IMG/VR virus record: IMGVR_UViG_3300042371_000472
Coordinates: 1 to 64,000 of that record
Source of the DNA: a virus
Direction: 5' to 3' (one strand)
DNA length: 64,000 bases
This document shows, piece after piece, positions 39,731 to 47,846 of the stretch (the stretch's first letter is position 1; each line of letters starts with the position of its first letter). The notes under the pieces were generated by a model. That model ran no database searches and was not told the DNA's origin. It was given only the letters and a program-made list of their open reading frames with translations. The position numbers were made by a program, and so were the translations under genes.

Positions 39731-39869
39731 TATTGATAATATATATTGGGAATACAACTCCATAGCCACTGTTTATAAAGGTTTTTCTTTAAATGAGATA
39801 AAGAACATGCCCGTCAGAGAACGGCTGTTCTGGGGAAAGTTAGCACGGTGGCAAAGTAACGGAGGGTAA
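39699..39869 (+). CDS. Frameshift-dependent second half of tail chaperone
   Basis: A plus-one-phase frame (open from 39699 to the TAA at 39867-39869) encodes NIDNIYWEYNSIATVYKG followed by FSLNEIKNMPVRERLFWGKLARW. 'K-x-M-P-V-R-E-R-x-x-W-x-K-L-A-x-W' is the hallmark of the downstream part of phage tail assembly chaperones. It has no ATG or GTG start; the only candidate is a TTG at 39702. The known mechanism is programmed frameshifting, here +1 or -2, near the CTTTTATTC stretch at 39716-39724 or at the GGT-TAA end. The tape measure ATG overlaps its stop (TAATG). Confidence 0.7.
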   Translation, partial: CLTGSHFYSVNIDNIYWEYNSIATVYKGFSLNEIKNMPVRERLFWGKLARWQSNGG

Positions 39870-42586
39870 TGATGACAGAACCAAACATTTCAGGAAATAG
39901 CAGTGGTTCTGCGTCTATGCCTGTTATTTCGGGTGACCAAAAGGGTCTTGCAAAACTAACAAAGCAAGCAAATGCTTTAAAAAGTGCCCTTGATGGTGTT
40001 GCTAAATCATTAGACCTAATTACCGTTAAGGGTAACAAGGCTGTCGCGGCTCTAAAGGGTATTAATGGTAGTAGCAGTGGTGTTACTACTGGTGCTACCC
40101 CAGGATCACAGGGTCACCCCACTCTAGTTAATAGTTCTCCTGTACCTACTACTAGTAGCAACACGCGGTACGCACTCAGTCCAGACGCGAGTGGTAGCGG
40201 TAGTAGCCGTGGTATGTCTGCATTGCAGGTATTCCAACAAAATGCTTCTCCATTTGCTATGGGAGTAGTCGGGGCGGCTACCGCAGTTGGTAGTGTGGTT
40301 GGTGCTGGTGTTTCGGCTATGGACGCGCGTATTGCGCGAGGATACGAATACTCATCATCCGCTGACAAGATGTCAGTCCTGTACCAGCAGATTACTGGTC
40401 TCAGTAATGCTGGTGTCCGTAGTGCTTATCGCCAGCCTTTAACTAATTACCGCCTTGGTCAAAATGGCATCAACGCCCTAATGGGAATGCAGGCATCTAC
40501 TGGTATTAGCGCCCTTGGTAACGCTTCTACTGTTGAGGGTCTGAACGCTCTATCGGGATACAGCCTTGGTGCTGAGGGTGTTACCAGCATGCTCACTAGT
40601 TTGGGTAGCGCCCAAACCACTAACCGTATGTTCATGATGACTGGTCAAAGTCTATATATGCCTGGGGGTGGTCAGCGTAGTGGTACGGAAGTTATTCAAA
40701 ACTTGGCGCGAGCATCGGGTTTAATGAACCTCAGAAATCCTGGTGGGGCATTACAACAAGGAAGTAACACTCGTGCCCGCTTGGCAGACATGGGTGTGGA
40801 TACTGCTACACAGGACCTAGTTATCCAGTACGCCATGGCAAACCAAAAATATGGTGCCAAGGGCGGCAAGGGAATGTACGACCCTTCCAGTAAATCCCAA
40901 AGACAATTTGTAGGTATTGAAGATAACTTTGCTACTCAAATTGAAGAAACTATGAAGGTTAAGACTAACCGTGAAGAAGACTTCTACGGTCGTCAACAGG
41001 ATAATTTTGCCAAACTTGAAAAAGCAACCCAAAGCCTTGAAGAAATGTTTGGAAGACTTGAAGACAGACTCCAAGGAATTATTGGTAAGGGTATTGAAAC
41101 CAAACCTGGTCGTAAGATCGCTGGTGGTGCACTTAAGGCAGTAGGGCCAGCCGCTATGTTGGCTGGTGCCGCAATGTCTTCTACTGGTGCTGGCGCCGCG
41201 TTTGGTGTACCACTAATGGCTCTTGGAGCGTTGGCAACTGCTTTTGGTTCATCCATAGATGGGGGTGACCCAGGTCCTGGGCGTAATCTACCCTCAATCG
41301 GTAAAACTGGTGACCCAAACACAGCAGGTGGTTCAGGGAAAATGCACCCTACGATGCAACAGCGCGTGGATCAACTTGTTGCCGCTTCAGGTGGCAAGGT
41401 GGGTATTGGTCAAGGTTACCGAAGTAAGGCTGAGCAAGAAACTATGTTCCGCTCGCGCTACCGTAAGACTTCTAGCCCTACCGATGCTAACGGTAAGAAG
41501 AATTGGGAATGGGATGGTTCTTACTGGGAGCATGTAAGTGGCGCTCAAGCCGCACCCCCTGGACGATCAATGCACGAAATTGGTCTTGCGGCTGACTTAA
41601 CTGGTGATATGGCTTGGGTACAAGCAAACGCTGGTCGTTTTGGTTTGAAACATTTTGCGGGCATGGGAGAACCTTGGCATGTCCAGCCAGCAGAACTCCC
41701 TAATGGTCGTACTGAGTATGAAAAGCAGGGACGCCCTTGGGGTGGAGAACCAATGTCATCAGGAAGTGGGCCATCAGGGAAAACGGAACACACTCGTGAT
41801 TCATATACTGGTGGTAATACAACTACTGCGGGTATAACCACAGCATCCTTTGCAGGAATGAGTATGGCTGATGCTATCGCTTCCTTCCGAGCAAGTGGGT
41901 TCCTTGGTTCTACTGGATTAAGTGGTGGCTCAGGCAGTCCGAGACGACGAGGTGGTGGTGCTGGGTCTACACCTAACTCCACTCCGACAAAAACAGGTGG
42001 TCAGTTATCTGGTGAAGATGTAGCGCGTTTTGCATATAACGCTGGATTCCGTGGTGAGAATTTAGTTAAGGCAGTCGCTATTGCTTACCGTGAAAGTAGG
42101 TGGAATGCAGGGTCATATAACCCTGATGCTTCTACTAAGGACCTTTCATATGGTCTTATGCAGATCAACATGCTGGGTGCCCTAGGTCCGGCGCGTCTTA
42201 AGCAATTTGGTCTTTCTAAAAATGAAGACCTTTATGATCCTGCGATAAATATGAAAGCCGCCTTTCAGATGTCTGGTGGTAATAATTTCTATGCATGGGG
42301 TCCTTATAAGGGTAAGGACCCGTTATATAGCACTAACCCTGAAGCCGCCCGACAAGCGGTAACAAATGCGGGTTTTAGTACAGAGGGTGACCCTGACATC
42401 CGTTCCTCAGCGCGAGGTAGTGGTATGAGTGTTTCTACTTTAACAACTGGGGCAACTTTTAACATCTCACCAGTAATTAATGTTAATGGTGGTGGTAACC
42501 CGCAGGCTGACGCACAAGTAATTGCCCGTGAGGTAGTAACAATTATTGAGCGCGAAATGCGATTAAAGAATATGAGGAATGCATAA
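39869..42586 (+). CDS. Tape measure protein with two lytic domains
   Basis: This 905-residue protein sets tail length. N-terminal helices (about 24-70) and hydrophobic Gly/Ala segments (about 130-160 and 425-465) are typical. A VanY/M15-type peptidase domain lies at about 500-615: IGQGYRSKAEQETMFRSRY, SMHEIGLAADLTG (H and D ligands near 568-575), GEPWHVQP (near 600). A lysozyme-like transglycosylase domain lies at about 710-840: AIAYRESRWN (Glu near 741), LSYGLMQINM, NNFYAWGPYKG. Both would help the tail open the cell wall. Ser/Gly/Thr linkers separate the parts. Confidence 0.88.
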   Translation: MMTEPNISGNSSGSASMPVISGDQKGLAKLTKQANALKSALDGVAKSLDLITVKGNKAVAALKGINGSSSGVTTGATPGSQGHPTLVNSSPVPTTSSNTRYALSPDASGSGSSRGMSALQVFQQNASPFAMGVVGAATAVGSVVGAGVSAMDARIARGYEYSSSADKMSVLYQQITGLSNAGVRSAYRQPLTNYRLGQNGINALMGMQASTGISALGNASTVEGLNALSGYSLGAEGVTSMLTSLGSAQTTNRMFMMTGQSLYMPGGGQRSGTEVIQNLARASGLMNLRNPGGALQQGSNTRARLADMGVDTATQDLVIQYAMANQKYGAKGGKGMYDPSSKSQRQFVGIEDNFATQIEETMKVKTNREEDFYGRQQDNFAKLEKATQSLEEMFGRLEDRLQGIIGKGIETKPGRKIAGGALKAVGPAAMLAGAAMSSTGAGAAFGVPLMALGALATAFGSSIDGGDPGPGRNLPSIGKTGDPNTAGGSGKMHPTMQQRVDQLVAASGGKVGIGQGYRSKAEQETMFRSRYRKTSSPTDANGKKNWEWDGSYWEHVSGAQAAPPGRSMHEIGLAADLTGDMAWVQANAGRFGLKHFAGMGEPWHVQPAELPNGRTEYEKQGRPWGGEPMSSGSGPSGKTEHTRDSYTGGNTTTAGITTASFAGMSMADAIASFRASGFLGSTGLSGGSGSPRRRGGGAGSTPNSTPTKTGGQLSGEDVARFAYNAGFRGENLVKAVAIAYRESRWNAGSYNPDASTKDLSYGLMQINMLGALGPARLKQFGLSKNEDLYDPAINMKAAFQMSGGNNFYAWGPYKGKDPLYSTNPEAARQAVTNAGFSTEGDPDIRSSARGSGMSVSTLTTGATFNISPVINVNGGGNPQADAQVIAREVVTIIEREMRLKNMRNA

Positions 42587-44424
42587 TGGCAATTAACTCT
42601 TATACATCAAACCAGTGGTATAACTACCCAACTGGCGTGACTGGTCCAGGTAACCACAAGTCTTTAGCGCGCACTAATAAAGACAATCCTGAGTTTATGT
42701 TCCCAGGAAACCCTCGTAAAAATCTTGGTATTGGAGGACAAGATACTAAAATTCAACGAGGTTTTATGCGTTGCCTATTGACTGAGATTGACGGGGCACC
42801 AAAAGATTTACCTAACCGAAGGTTCTTCTTTCAATTTAACCCTGAGCGCATTATGCGTAGTGTTTCACTTTCTAGTGGTATGACAAATGTATTATTTCAA
42901 GACCCAGGTCAGTTTTCTGTTGCAACTCCAGGTAACGCCACTTTCTCATTTGACATCATGCTTAACCGAGAGATGGAAGTTAACAACCATACTAACTTCT
43001 CAGGTAAAAGAACAACTGATGTTCCCCCGCCCCTTAACCTTAATGACCTTAACAATATTGTAGGTAACGGAATTGGAACACCAACTGGGCAGGATGTCGG
43101 TCAGATTGGTGTACTCGCAGACCTGATGATTATGGACAGTATTATTGGTCAAGGTATTTCTGACGATATTATTTCTGCTTTATCTAAATTGACTAGCCGC
43201 AGTAGCACATGGGATTCATCAGACTCATCGTCAGGGGCATCTGCTGGTACTGACCCTAACTTTATTTCAGAGACAGATGCAAGTAACGCTTTTAAAGCAA
43301 TTCGTGGTAACAGCGCATTTCTAGTAAGCACACCAGTCCGCATTGTGTTCTCGTCAATGTTTATGGTTGATGGTTTTATCCAAGCATCATCTGTCAACTT
43401 TACAAAGTTCAATAACAGCATGGTGCCAACTATGTGCGTCATTAATGTTCAAGTTGAGGCAAAGTACATTGGATTTGCTAAAAAAGATACATATTTGACT
43501 CAATCATTAAATGAATTAAGACCCGCACCTACATCTGCTGACGCTGGGGCGGGTGCACCTAAAAATATAGTTGGCGACCCAGAGGAATACGCTTTATTAT
43601 TAAAAGCAATATCAGATTCAAGTAATTATCAAATACATGTTGCTGGTATAAATGACAACTCTGCTGGATGGACTCCCGGTAATGTGGATGGACCTGTTCC
43701 TGGTAATTACAGAATAATGGACTTACTCAGTTTTGATAATCTTTTACTAAGAATGGGTTTTGTAGATTCTGATGAAGATACAACTAAAAAAGGTCTTGGA
43801 AAGTTATTCTATGATTCAAATTATAAATTAACTGTTAAACATACACCAAGAGTTCGTGTATGGAGATCATTTAGTGGTAATGAACAAGATGAAGAAAAAA
43901 TTAATGGAAGAACGGCAACCTTTGGTGATAAAGGTCCAGGCACATTAGAAAAAAGTTTCCAGAATTGGCTGATTCGTGCTGTGGTACGGAATGTTCTACT
44001 TCTAGATGTAGAGGGAACTCCAGTAGTAATTAATGATTTGGCGGGATGGAAAAAGTACCGATCATACGGTGGTGGCAATTCAGATTTTGGTGATGTAAAA
44101 ACTGTGGATAAAAACTATGACAATAAAGAAAATCGTGTATTTTCTAAAGCATCAGATAATGGTGTATCTAAATCTGTGGCTAAGTCACTGTTTTTTCAGG
44201 GTGTAAACGCGGATAACGCCGACGATATCGTATTACTTGTAGAGTATAGTTTAGATATAGAAGCAACAATACAAAGATCAGACGGTAAAAACTCAACTGT
44301 ATTTTTACCTTTTACTAAAAAAGTATTTCAAAAACGAAAATCTATGATTTATGCAGATATGAAAATGCAAATATATGGTAGCCAAACCACCACTACTGGT
44401 GGAGGGGGCGGGGGTAGTTTTTAA
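42586..44424 (+). CDS. Tail/baseplate protein (CIS tube-like)
   Basis: This 612-residue protein contains LPNRRFFFQFNPERIMRSVSLSS (about 84-106). That is the 'FQFNPExIxR' signature of the contractile injection system tube N-terminal domain. FSFDIMLNREMEV (about 123-135) and FSSMFMVDGFIQASSVNFTKFN (about 255-276) follow. A Gly/Ser-rich insert and a long C-terminal beta region extend it. It is followed by a LysM protein, as in contractile systems where this pair joins tail tube and hub. Function is inferred from that order. Confidence 0.65.
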   Translation: MAINSYTSNQWYNYPTGVTGPGNHKSLARTNKDNPEFMFPGNPRKNLGIGGQDTKIQRGFMRCLLTEIDGAPKDLPNRRFFFQFNPERIMRSVSLSSGMTNVLFQDPGQFSVATPGNATFSFDIMLNREMEVNNHTNFSGKRTTDVPPPLNLNDLNNIVGNGIGTPTGQDVGQIGVLADLMIMDSIIGQGISDDIISALSKLTSRSSTWDSSDSSSGASAGTDPNFISETDASNAFKAIRGNSAFLVSTPVRIVFSSMFMVDGFIQASSVNFTKFNNSMVPTMCVINVQVEAKYIGFAKKDTYLTQSLNELRPAPTSADAGAGAPKNIVGDPEEYALLLKAISDSSNYQIHVAGINDNSAGWTPGNVDGPVPGNYRIMDLLSFDNLLLRMGFVDSDEDTTKKGLGKLFYDSNYKLTVKHTPRVRVWRSFSGNEQDEEKINGRTATFGDKGPGTLEKSFQNWLIRAVVRNVLLLDVEGTPVVINDLAGWKKYRSYGGGNSDFGDVKTVDKNYDNKENRVFSKASDNGVSKSVAKSLFFQGVNADNADDIVLLVEYSLDIEATIQRSDGKNSTVFLPFTKKVFQKRKSMIYADMKMQIYGSQTTTTGGGGGGSF

Positions 44425-44426
44425 CT

Positions 44427-44687
44427 ATGGCATTCGTACAGTCAATTTCTCGTTACTTCACACAACCATCTCCCGATGGCAGTGGTTCATATGTGTCTAC
44501 TCGTAAATATGGTGATGGATCAAAATATTATAGTTACACATCAGTAGAGGGTGATACTTTTGACCGCCTTGCATATCGTACTTTATTTGATCCAGAACGC
44601 TATTGGGAAATTGCAGACCTGAATCCACATGTTCCTTTTCCCGATGAAATACCCGTAGGCACCTTGGTTCGGATTCCAATTAAATGA
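44427..44687 (+). CDS. LysM-domain baseplate protein
   Basis: This 86-residue protein has a short beta start and a LysM motif: SVEGDTFDRLAYRTLFDPERYWEIADLNP (about 37-65), then PDEIPVGTLVRIPI. The pattern matches small LysM proteins (gpX/gp53-like) in contractile tails that link tube and hub. The stop overlaps the next ATG. Confidence 0.75.
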   Translation: MAFVQSISRYFTQPSPDGSGSYVSTRKYGDGSKYYSYTSVEGDTFDRLAYRTLFDPERYWEIADLNPHVPFPDEIPVGTLVRIPIK

Positions 44688-45847
44688 TCTTTACATCGCA
44701 TAGCCGCATATCACCAAATATTAACTTTGTGATAGACAACGCCCCTATGCGATATATGTCTATTGTTCAAATGGAGTTGGGACTTGCTGAAAACCAGCAT
44801 GACATCCTGCGTGTCCGAGTGGCTGGTGTACCACCGCGATTACTTACAGAATACTTATCCAAACCCGTCCTTTGTTACTGGGGATTTGGCGTAGATAAAC
44901 ATGAGTTCTGTGGGTACATCGCATCAGTTGAACCTTCATTTAGAAACTCTGACGGTGTAATTAATGGGAGTACCTTCCAACTAGTTGAACTTGTGTGTAT
45001 GGGTGCCTCATATAACATGCGCGCTAAGAAAACACGGCTGTGGGAAAACGCATCTATTCAAAGTGTTGCGATAACCCTGGCAGACGAATATAAGTTCAGC
45101 GTATCTACAGTCTCTGAGTCATTTGCATACCCGCGCATTGTTCAGTCAGAAGAATCTGACTGGGAGTTTTTAAACAAGGTCGCAGATATGTATGGTCTGT
45201 CTGTGTCAATGCATGGCACACACATACATGTATGGAACCCAATGAATTCATTGGGGCGCCAAATCTCATACCATCAACTCAAAAATGTTAAAGCGCGTAA
45301 TGGTGACCCTAAAACTTACCCCGCAATGATTCTGTCAATGCAGGGAGTATTTGGTGACTCTATTGATCCACTAAGCAGTCATACGCTGTTGGCAACCGTG
45401 TTAGATAACCAGGGTAAAACTTATACATCAAATAACTTTAATGAAACTACTGGATTTGGTAAACCTATTGATATAAACATTACTGACAGTATTAGTATTA
45501 ACGCCACCTCTACTACTATGGCAGATACTATTGTTACGGCTAATAGCCGTGGCATTAACACCCTTACCGCAAAGTTATCCTTAACTGGTACTGCGGGAGT
45601 GCTACCGGGTGGGATTGTCAGTATTTCTAATTTTGAATCTAACTTTGAGGGATTTTGGTATGTCAAAGAGGTTACCCATACAGTTACTCGTGATGAGTTC
45701 TTTACACAAATGACTGTGTCGCGCAAAGATACAAACGATATCAATGCGTACATGACTATGCAGTCAACTATGCCTGAGGTACCAGAGTCGTCGTTTGTGA
45801 ATGGTATTTGGCGTTCATCTAGACAAATGGAGGATATCTATGTTTAA
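44684..45847 (+). CDS. Baseplate hub protein (gpD/gp27-like)
   Basis: This 387-residue protein is of the late-control D family. CYWGFGVDKHEFCGYIASVEPSF (about 65-87), VELVCMGASYNMRAKKTRLWENASIQSVAITLADEYKFSVS (about 102-142), then ESDWEFLNKVADMYGLSVSMHGTHIHVW (about 156-183). The 'D-W-E-F-L-x-x-[LV]-A-x-x-x-G' motif is the family's signature. It forms the hub ring under the tail tube. C-terminal KEVTHTVTRDEFFTQMTVSR closes the fold. Confidence 0.85.
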   Translation: MIFTSHSRISPNINFVIDNAPMRYMSIVQMELGLAENQHDILRVRVAGVPPRLLTEYLSKPVLCYWGFGVDKHEFCGYIASVEPSFRNSDGVINGSTFQLVELVCMGASYNMRAKKTRLWENASIQSVAITLADEYKFSVSTVSESFAYPRIVQSEESDWEFLNKVADMYGLSVSMHGTHIHVWNPMNSLGRQISYHQLKNVKARNGDPKTYPAMILSMQGVFGDSIDPLSSHTLLATVLDNQGKTYTSNNFNETTGFGKPIDINITDSISINATSTTMADTIVTANSRGINTLTAKLSLTGTAGVLPGGIVSISNFESNFEGFWYVKEVTHTVTRDEFFTQMTVSRKDTNDINAYMTMQSTMPEVPESSFVNGIWRSSRQMEDIYV

Positions 45848-45959
45848 AGTAATCCTTAAAGGAATTTTAATAACTCTTATTGGAGCATTTATTATGAGCA
45901 GTTATGTTTCATGGTGCGCCTACGGTTTGTACAAAAGTGTTCATGGTGATACCAAATGA
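45840..45959 (+). CDS. Small single-pass membrane protein
   Basis: This 39-residue protein has one hydrophobic segment (about 4-19, VILKGILITLIGAFIM) and a soluble tail with Trp/Cys/Tyr. The ATG overlaps the end of the hub gene by 8 bases, and its TGA overlaps the next ATG, so it fills the gap exactly. Small membrane proteins inside baseplate operons are unusual. Function is unknown. Confidence 0.55.
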   Translation: MFKVILKGILITLIGAFIMSSYVSWCAYGLYKSVHGDTK

Positions 45960-46357
45960 AAGCAATATACTTACCATTTCAATTTAAGAATGGTGGTATC
46001 GCCACGGTTGGTGACTTTGATGCCATTATTAAACAACAAATCTTAGATGTCTTGACAGTATCTAGGCAGGAGCGTGTTATGCGCCCTGATTATGGTGTTG
46101 GCGCATATGGCATGCTGTATGAATTAATTGATCCGCTTGTTTGGGAAGACTTTAAAGAAGTCGCTATGCGGGAAATCTCTGACAATGTTCGTGGTGTGGC
46201 TATCCGAGATATTGTTATATCGGATAAGGACCAAAGCCAAATGTCAAATACACAGACATCCATATCTATATCTGTATTTTATGAAATATTACCATCACAA
46301 AAATCCAGTGTTACACTGAGTGTGAGCGACTTCTTAAGTGAGGATAACTATGCCTAA
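45956..46357 (+). CDS. Baseplate wedge protein, gp25-like
   Basis: This 133-residue product matches the gp25-like fold. It has FKNGGIATVGDFDAIIKQQILDVLTVSRQERVMRPDYGVG (about 10-49), YELIDPLVWEDFKEVAMREISDNV (about 55-78). The 'R-x-x-R-x-x-x-P-x-[FY]-G' element is conserved. Gp25 joins sheath and baseplate. Start overlaps the previous stop (ATGA). Confidence 0.85.
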   Translation: MKAIYLPFQFKNGGIATVGDFDAIIKQQILDVLTVSRQERVMRPDYGVGAYGMLYELIDPLVWEDFKEVAMREISDNVRGVAIRDIVISDKDQSQMSNTQTSISISVFYEILPSQKSSVTLSVSDFLSEDNYA

Positions 46358-47846
46358 TTTTGACTACACATCACGAGACTATAACGCTATTCGCTCGTCC
46401 CTTCAGGCACGAGCATCTAGTTCTACACCGGAATGGTCAGGGAGTGATCCCTCAGACTTTATGTCATCTTTGATTGACTTATGGGCATACAACGCAGATA
46501 TTCTTCATTATTATATTGACCGTGCTTCTACTGAAGCATTCTTATCAACTGCCACCCAGCGTGAAAGTGTTCTGGCAATGGCTAATCTTTATGGCTACAC
46601 GCCTAACTACATGCGTTCCTCTACTGCTACTTTAACACTCACTAACAGCGGTGCCTCCGTATCTATTGCGGCAAACACTCCATTTGTATCAACTGATGGT
46701 TTGTACTTTTTTAATGAAACAGCAACGACTATTCCTGCACTATCAACGGGAACCGTAGTGGTTCGTCAGGGAGTTAAATACTCAAATGAACCTGCTATTT
46801 CAGATGCTAATGCAACATTAACTAAGAGCAATGGTAATGCTAGTCAAAGATTTAATATCTATCGCCAAAGTGTAGATGCTGAGTCGGTCGTTGTGAATGT
46901 CGCTGAGGGTTCTTTTGGTGAAATTAAAACTTGGACACGAGTTAATGGCCTTACCTCATATGGCCCCGATGACTCGGTATTTGCAGTAGCGGTTACCTCA
47001 TCGGGGGTAACTCAGGTTGTATTTGGTAATGGCATCAACGGACGCATTCCGCCAATCAACTCACCAATCACAGTTACCTATATTCAATCCGCTGGTGCTG
47101 TCGGTAATGTTGCGGCTGGAACAATCACTACTATTGGTAACAGTCTGTACCCAACCATTACCTCAGTAACAAATGCTGTAGCGGCTGGTGGGGGCTTAGA
47201 TTTTGAAAGTATTGACGCAATTAAACAAGCCATCCCTAGTACCGTTCGGACACGCAATGGTGCAGTGACACTCTCTGACTTTGCTGATATTGCTTTAACA
47301 ATTCAGGGTGTTTCTAAGGCTGTTATCTCGTACCTCGGATCAGCCTCTACTGGTGCTTCCATCACAGCAACAGTGCTTGATAATCAAACAGCGTACCTTA
47401 CGGATGGTTCCGCCTCTGTGAGTGTCCCACAAACACTTCGTGACCGCGTTTCACGCGAGTTGTTGGAAAACGCAATGCTTGGAGTAACTCTTATTAATGT
47501 GCCATCTTCAGTTAGTTTTACTAAAATTTATGTATATTTAGATTTGTTTGTTACCTCTAACTACATTCAATCAGTTGTTAAAGCCGAAGTACAGAGCGCA
47601 TTAGAATCGCTATTTGCTTTTGGGAGTGTATCTTTTGGAGACACGGTAACTGTGGGTGAGATTTACCGAACAGCCATGGCTATTGCTGGTGTTGATTATG
47701 TGATTGTTAAAGGGTTTACTACCAGTACGGTAGGCACTCCTTCAACTACGATTGATAATAACGGAAAAATTACCGTAGCCTCTAATCAACTTCCAAAGTT
47801 GGGTATTGTTACTATTACACCTACTGGAGGAGTGGCGGCAGTCTAA
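46350..47846 (+). CDS. Baseplate J-like wedge protein
   Basis: This 498-residue protein has the opening of baseplate J/gp6-type wedge subunits: FDYTSRDYNAIRSSLQARA (about 4-22), then FMSSLIDLWAYNADILHYYIDRASTEAFLSTATQRESV (about 37-74). C-terminal parts include GGGLDFESIDAIKQAIPSTVRTRNGAVTLSDF (about 286-317). The start is the ATG at 46350 with GAGG 5 bases ahead; a GTG at 46338 is rejected as it lies in the gp25 overlap. The stop overlaps the next ATG. Confidence 0.88.
   Translation: MPNFDYTSRDYNAIRSSLQARASSSTPEWSGSDPSDFMSSLIDLWAYNADILHYYIDRASTEAFLSTATQRESVLAMANLYGYTPNYMRSSTATLTLTNSGASVSIAANTPFVSTDGLYFFNETATTIPALSTGTVVVRQGVKYSNEPAISDANATLTKSNGNASQRFNIYRQSVDAESVVVNVAEGSFGEIKTWTRVNGLTSYGPDDSVFAVAVTSSGVTQVVFGNGINGRIPPINSPITVTYIQSAGAVGNVAAGTITTIGNSLYPTITSVTNAVAAGGGLDFESIDAIKQAIPSTVRTRNGAVTLSDFADIALTIQGVSKAVISYLGSASTGASITATVLDNQTAYLTDGSASVSVPQTLRDRVSRELLENAMLGVTLINVPSSVSFTKIYVYLDLFVTSNYIQSVVKAEVQSALESLFAFGSVSFGDTVTVGEIYRTAMAIAGVDYVIVKGFTTSTVGTPSTTIDNNGKITVASNQLPKLGIVTITPTGGVAAV

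Noticed and set aside
39702-39869. TTG at 39702 as an independent start for the second chaperone half
   Set aside because: A GAGGAG site lies 12 bases upstream, too far for a good start, and frameshift fusion is the usual mechanism; kept only as an alternative.
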